A DNA stretch of 48,587 nt. Origin: Gammaproteobacteria bacterium (lineage in GTDB: Bacteria; Pseudomonadota; Gammaproteobacteria; Arenicellales; Poriferihabitantaceae). Positions 45,827-48,587 of this stretch are shown here, piece after piece. Location: assembly GCA_009842505.1 (NCBI GenBank), contig VYFG01000057.1, positions 1-48,587 on the forward strand. The letters are read 5' to 3'. How positions within the stretch are numbered: position 1 is the stretch's first letter; every line of letters begins with the position of its first letter. Made by a program: the position numbers and the translations under genes. The notes beneath the pieces are model-generated. The model made no database searches, was not told the origin of the DNA, and worked only from the letters and a program-made list of their open reading frames with translations.

Positions 45827-47608
45827 TCAGCCTTTCTTCTTCGGCAGGTACAGGTCAGTGATCGTGCCTTCAAAGGCCTCTGCGGCAAATCCGATGGTTT
45901 CAGCCAGGGTGGGGTGGGGATGGATGGTCAGGCCGATATCGCTGGCATCGGCATTCATTTCGATCGCCAGTGTAGCTTCCGCGATCAGGTCCCCCGCATT
46001 GTTCCCCGTGACCGCGGCGCCGAGAACGCGGCCGGTTTCCGGGTCGAACAGGAGCTTGGTCAGGCCTTCCTTGCGGCCCATGGACAGGGAACGGCCGCTG
46101 GCCGCCCAGGGAAAGGAGCCTTTCTCATAGGGGATGTTACCGGCCTTGGCCTCTGTTTCCGTCAGGCCCACCCATGCGACCTCCGGGTCGGTGTAGGCCA
46201 CGGAGGGAATGACCCGGGCCTCGAAGCCGCTTTTCATGCCTGCCGCCACTTCCGCCGCCACCTTGCCTTCATGCACCGCCTTGTGGGCCAGCATTGGCTG
46301 ACCCACCACGTCGCCGATGGCGAATATATGCGGCACGTTCGTGCGCATCTGCCCGTCCACCCGGATGAAGCCCCGCTCGTCCACAGCAACACCGGCGGCG
46401 GCGGCATTGATTCTGCCGCCATTGGGGGATCGTCCCACCGCCATGAGCACCTTGTCGAACACTTCCTCGGGCGGCGCATCCGGACCCTCGAAGGATACCT
46501 TGATTCCCGACTTCAAGGTCTTCATACCGGATACTCCGGTACCCGTCCAGATGTTTTCATACTGTCCCTTGATTTTCTTCAGCAGCGGGCGAACCATGTC
46601 GGGGTCCGCACCGGTCATGACATGATCCAGCATCTCCACGACGCTGATGCGGCTGCCGAGCGCGTTGTACACGGTCGCCATTTCCAGACCGATAATCCCG
46701 CCCCCCACGACCAGCAGCCGGCCCGGGATGTCCTCCAGCCTGAGCGCCCCGGTGGAATCGATGACCCTCGGGTCATCGTGGGGCATTCCGGGAATCTCGA
46801 CCGGTTCGCTGCCGACGGCGATCACGGCCTGATCGAATCCGACGGTGACCTCGCCATCGGGTCCGGCAACCCGCAACTGGTTGGGGCCGGTGAATTCTCC
46901 GGTCCCGTGAAGGACGGCCACCTTTCTTTTCTTTGCCAGGCCGGTCAGTCCCCGGGTCAGCTGGCCGACCACCCCGTCCTTCCAGCCCCGCATGGTGTCG
47001 ACGTCAAGCGCCGGCTTGGCGAATGACAGTCCCACCGCGGTGGCTTCCTCGGCTTCCTCGATTACCTTGGCGACGTGAAGAAGCGCTTTGGACGGGATGC
47101 AGCCGACGTTCAGGCATACCCCGCCGATGACATCGTAACGCTCCACCAGGACCACCTTGAGACCGAGATCGGCGGCGCGGAAAGCCGCGGTGTATCCGCC
47201 GGGGCCCGAGCCGAGAACCGCCAGATCCGCCTGGTGGTCGCTTTCCGGTATCGCGCCGGATGCGGGATCCTGGCGCCTTGGGGTTGCCGGCTCGAGCGCT
47301 TCCCCGGAATTCTCGGATGCGGATGCAGATCCGGTTTCACTTTCCCCGGGCCCTGCGGTCTCCTCGGCGGCTTCCGGCTCCAGCAGGGCAACCAGTGATC
47401 CCTCGGACACCGTATCGCCTGCCTTGACCTTCAGCTCCCTGACCGTGCCGGCATGGGGCGAGGGAACCTCCATGGTGGCCTTGTCGCTTTCCAGTGCCAC
47501 CAGGGGATCTTCGGCGGCCACCCTGTCACCGGGACCGACAAACACCTCGACGATCGGCACGTCCTGAAAATCGCCAATGTCAGGTATTTTTATTTCAACA
47601 AGTTGCAT
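45827..47608 (-). CDS. lpdA: Dihydrolipoamide dehydrogenase with N-terminal lipoyl domain (E3)
   Basis: E3 reoxidises the dihydrolipoyl groups of the pyruvate dehydrogenase complex with NAD+. The 593-residue protein is longer than the usual 470 because of an N-terminal lipoyl domain with Lys43 in ESDKATMEV, followed by a Glu/Ser/Pro-rich linker (about 78-126). The E3 part has SGPGGYTAA, the redox disulfide Cys165/Cys170 in GGVCLNVGCIPSK, and a C-terminal HPHPTLAETI with the catalytic His. Such a fusion is known in some betaproteobacteria and gammaproteobacteria. It follows aceF with a 19-bp AT-rich gap, so they share a transcript. Confidence 0.96.
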   Translation of the reverse strand: MQLVEIKIPDIGDFQDVPIVEVFVGPGDRVAAEDPLVALESDKATMEVPSPHAGTVRELKVKAGDTVSEGSLVALLEPEAAEETAGPGESETGSASASENSGEALEPATPRRQDPASGAIPESDHQADLAVLGSGPGGYTAAFRAADLGLKVVLVERYDVIGGVCLNVGCIPSKALLHVAKVIEEAEEATAVGLSFAKPALDVDTMRGWKDGVVGQLTRGLTGLAKKRKVAVLHGTGEFTGPNQLRVAGPDGEVTVGFDQAVIAVGSEPVEIPGMPHDDPRVIDSTGALRLEDIPGRLLVVGGGIIGLEMATVYNALGSRISVVEMLDHVMTGADPDMVRPLLKKIKGQYENIWTGTGVSGMKTLKSGIKVSFEGPDAPPEEVFDKVLMAVGRSPNGGRINAAAAGVAVDERGFIRVDGQMRTNVPHIFAIGDVVGQPMLAHKAVHEGKVAAEVAAGMKSGFEARVIPSVAYTDPEVAWVGLTETEAKAGNIPYEKGSFPWAASGRSLSMGRKEGLTKLLFDPETGRVLGAAVTGNNAGDLIAEATLAIEMNADASDIGLTIHPHPTLAETIGFAAEAFEGTITDLYLPKKKG

Positions 47609-47627
47609 GTGTTTTATAAACTTTATT

Positions 47628-48587
47628 CTAAAGAGAAATCCGCCGCATGTCGGCCAGGGCGCGGGCTAGGTAGGCGCAGAATCTGGCGGCTTCGGCACCG
47701 TCGATGACGCGGTGGTCATAGGACAGGCTGAGCGGCAGCATGAGCCTGGGTTCGAACTCCTTGCCGTTCCATACGGGAGTCATGCGGGCTCGGGACAGGC
47801 CCAGGATGGCTACTTCCGGTGCGTTGACGATGGGCGTGAAGGCGGTACCGCCGATTCCGCCCAGGCTGGAAATGCTGATGCAGCCCCCCTGCATGTCCGT
47901 CGGGGAAAGCTTGCCGTTGCGGGCCTTTTCACTCATTTCACCGAGATCTCTCGCGAGATCGAAAATGGACTTGCGGTCCACGTCCCGGATGACCGGCACC
48001 ATGAGTCCGTTCGGCGTATCCACGGCCACGCCGATGTGGAAATATTTCTTCAGGACCAGGTTCTCGCCGTTCGGATGAATGGACGCGTTGAAGCTGGGAA
48101 ACTTCTTCAGTGCGCTGACCAGGATCTTGAGGACGAATCCCAGCAGCGTGATGCGGATGCCTTCCCGGGCGGCCTCTTCCTTGAGAGACTGCCGGAATTC
48201 CTCCAGTTCGGTGATATCCGCCTCATCCTGGTGGGTAACGTGGGGAACATTGAGCCAGGCCCGCCGGAGATGCTGCCCGGAGATTTTCTTGATTCGCCCG
48301 AGCGAGACGGTTTCCACGGCGCCGAACTTGGCGAAATCGACCGCGGGAATTTCCGGTATGCCCGACCCCGCCGCCTCGGTTCCCCCGGCGGCGATCCCGG
48401 CGAGCTTCTGCTTGATCCAGAGCTTGATGTCTTCCTTGAGTACCCGCCCCTTGGGCCCCGAACCACCAATCTGGGTGAGGTCTGCGCCCAGTTCGCGGGC
48501 AAAGCGCCGGATCCCGGGACTTGCATGGGGAACTGCACTGCCGGACTTCTGTACCGGCGGGGGCAGGGTGCGCGGGGGGCCCTGGGG
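47628..48587 (-). CDS. aceF: Dihydrolipoamide acetyltransferase (E2) of pyruvate dehydrogenase, N-terminus cut by window edge
   Basis: E2 transfers acetyl groups from lipoyl arms to CoA and forms the core of the complex. The reading frame continues past the window end, so the lipoyl domains lie outside. The visible part begins with a Pro-rich linker, then the E3/E1-binding domain (HASPGIRRFARELGADL, GGSGPKGRVLKEDI). The catalytic domain follows, with LSYDHRVIDGAEAARF holding the active-site His near the C-terminus. GTG 48315-48317 is internal. The usual E1 gene aceE would be expected upstream, outside the window. Confidence 0.96.
   Translation of the reverse strand, partial: PQGPPRTLPPPVQKSGSAVPHASPGIRRFARELGADLTQIGGSGPKGRVLKEDIKLWIKQKLAGIAAGGTEAAGSGIPEIPAVDFAKFGAVETVSLGRIKKISGQHLRRAWLNVPHVTHQDEADITELEEFRQSLKEEAAREGIRITLLGFVLKILVSALKKFPSFNASIHPNGENLVLKKYFHIGVAVDTPNGLMVPVIRDVDRKSIFDLARDLGEMSEKARNGKLSPTDMQGGCISISSLGGIGGTAFTPIVNAPEVAILGLSRARMTPVWNGKEFEPRLMLPLSLSYDHRVIDGAEAARFCAYLARALADMRRISL

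Overview
The window is about 48.6 kb of GC-rich chromosomal DNA, by eye near 60% GC. It fits a free-living, respiring gammaproteobacterium. The evidence is Kdo transferase for lipopolysaccharide, the lepA-lepB-rnc-era-recO block, the suhB/trmJ divergent pair, mutS next to the seven-iron ferredoxin fdxA, TruD, HtpX, aerobic HemF, class I fumarase, and a pyruvate dehydrogenase E2 followed by a lipoyl-fused E3. This placement is an inference; no rRNA or other marker gene is present. I see no tRNA, rRNA or CRISPR array.

Layout. 1-2032 (+): the end of hemF, then waaA. 2169-8780 (-): suhB-mutS-fdxA-pepN, with suhB and mutS overlapping by 4 nt; trmJ diverges at 8900. 9641-10221 has no intact gene but ends with a possible coding remnant. 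10222-13685 (-): a DUF349 coiled-coil gene overlapping class I fumarase. 13796-16141 (+): an MltD-like transglycosylase with several LysM repeats. 16138-17841: a Fic-family gene with a small overlapping downstream ORF and an array of TGTCG repeats upstream. 18051-22045: a rhodanese diverging from truD-pyrF-FMN 2-hydroxyacid dehydrogenase. 22283-24762 (+): an AEC transporter, a Prx5-type peroxiredoxin and htpX.

25172-28093 (+): a three-gene FecBCD/BtuCDF-type ABC importer behind a 17-bp palindrome resembling a Zur box, suggesting zinc-responsive metal or metallophore uptake. 28118-36853 is an accessory-looking region: phytanoyl-CoA-type dioxygenase, RidA, an enolase-superfamily dehydratase, an ABM-like protein, a trimethylamine-dehydrogenase-like flavoprotein overlapping an SDR, a decayed TnpB remnant, and a Gfo/Idh/MocA oxidoreductase overlapping an AlaX-type tRNA editing protein. 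It reads like small-molecule catabolism, but the substrate cannot be named from sequence.

36926-40316 (-): ppc then mobA. 40625-45808 (+): lepA, lepB, rnc, era, recO. 45827-48587 (-): aceF (cut by the window edge) and lpdA of pyruvate dehydrogenase.

Most of the window is housekeeping. The parts most worth following are the Fic locus with its phased repeat array and altered catalytic motif, the Zur-box transporter, the cysteine-paired LysM repeats of the transglycosylase, and the Gfo/AlaX gene pair. Many genes are tightly packed with 4-nt stop/start overlaps (suhB-mutS, DUF349-fumA, pyrF-hydroxyacid dehydrogenase, SDR-flavoprotein, Gfo-AlaX), implying translational coupling.
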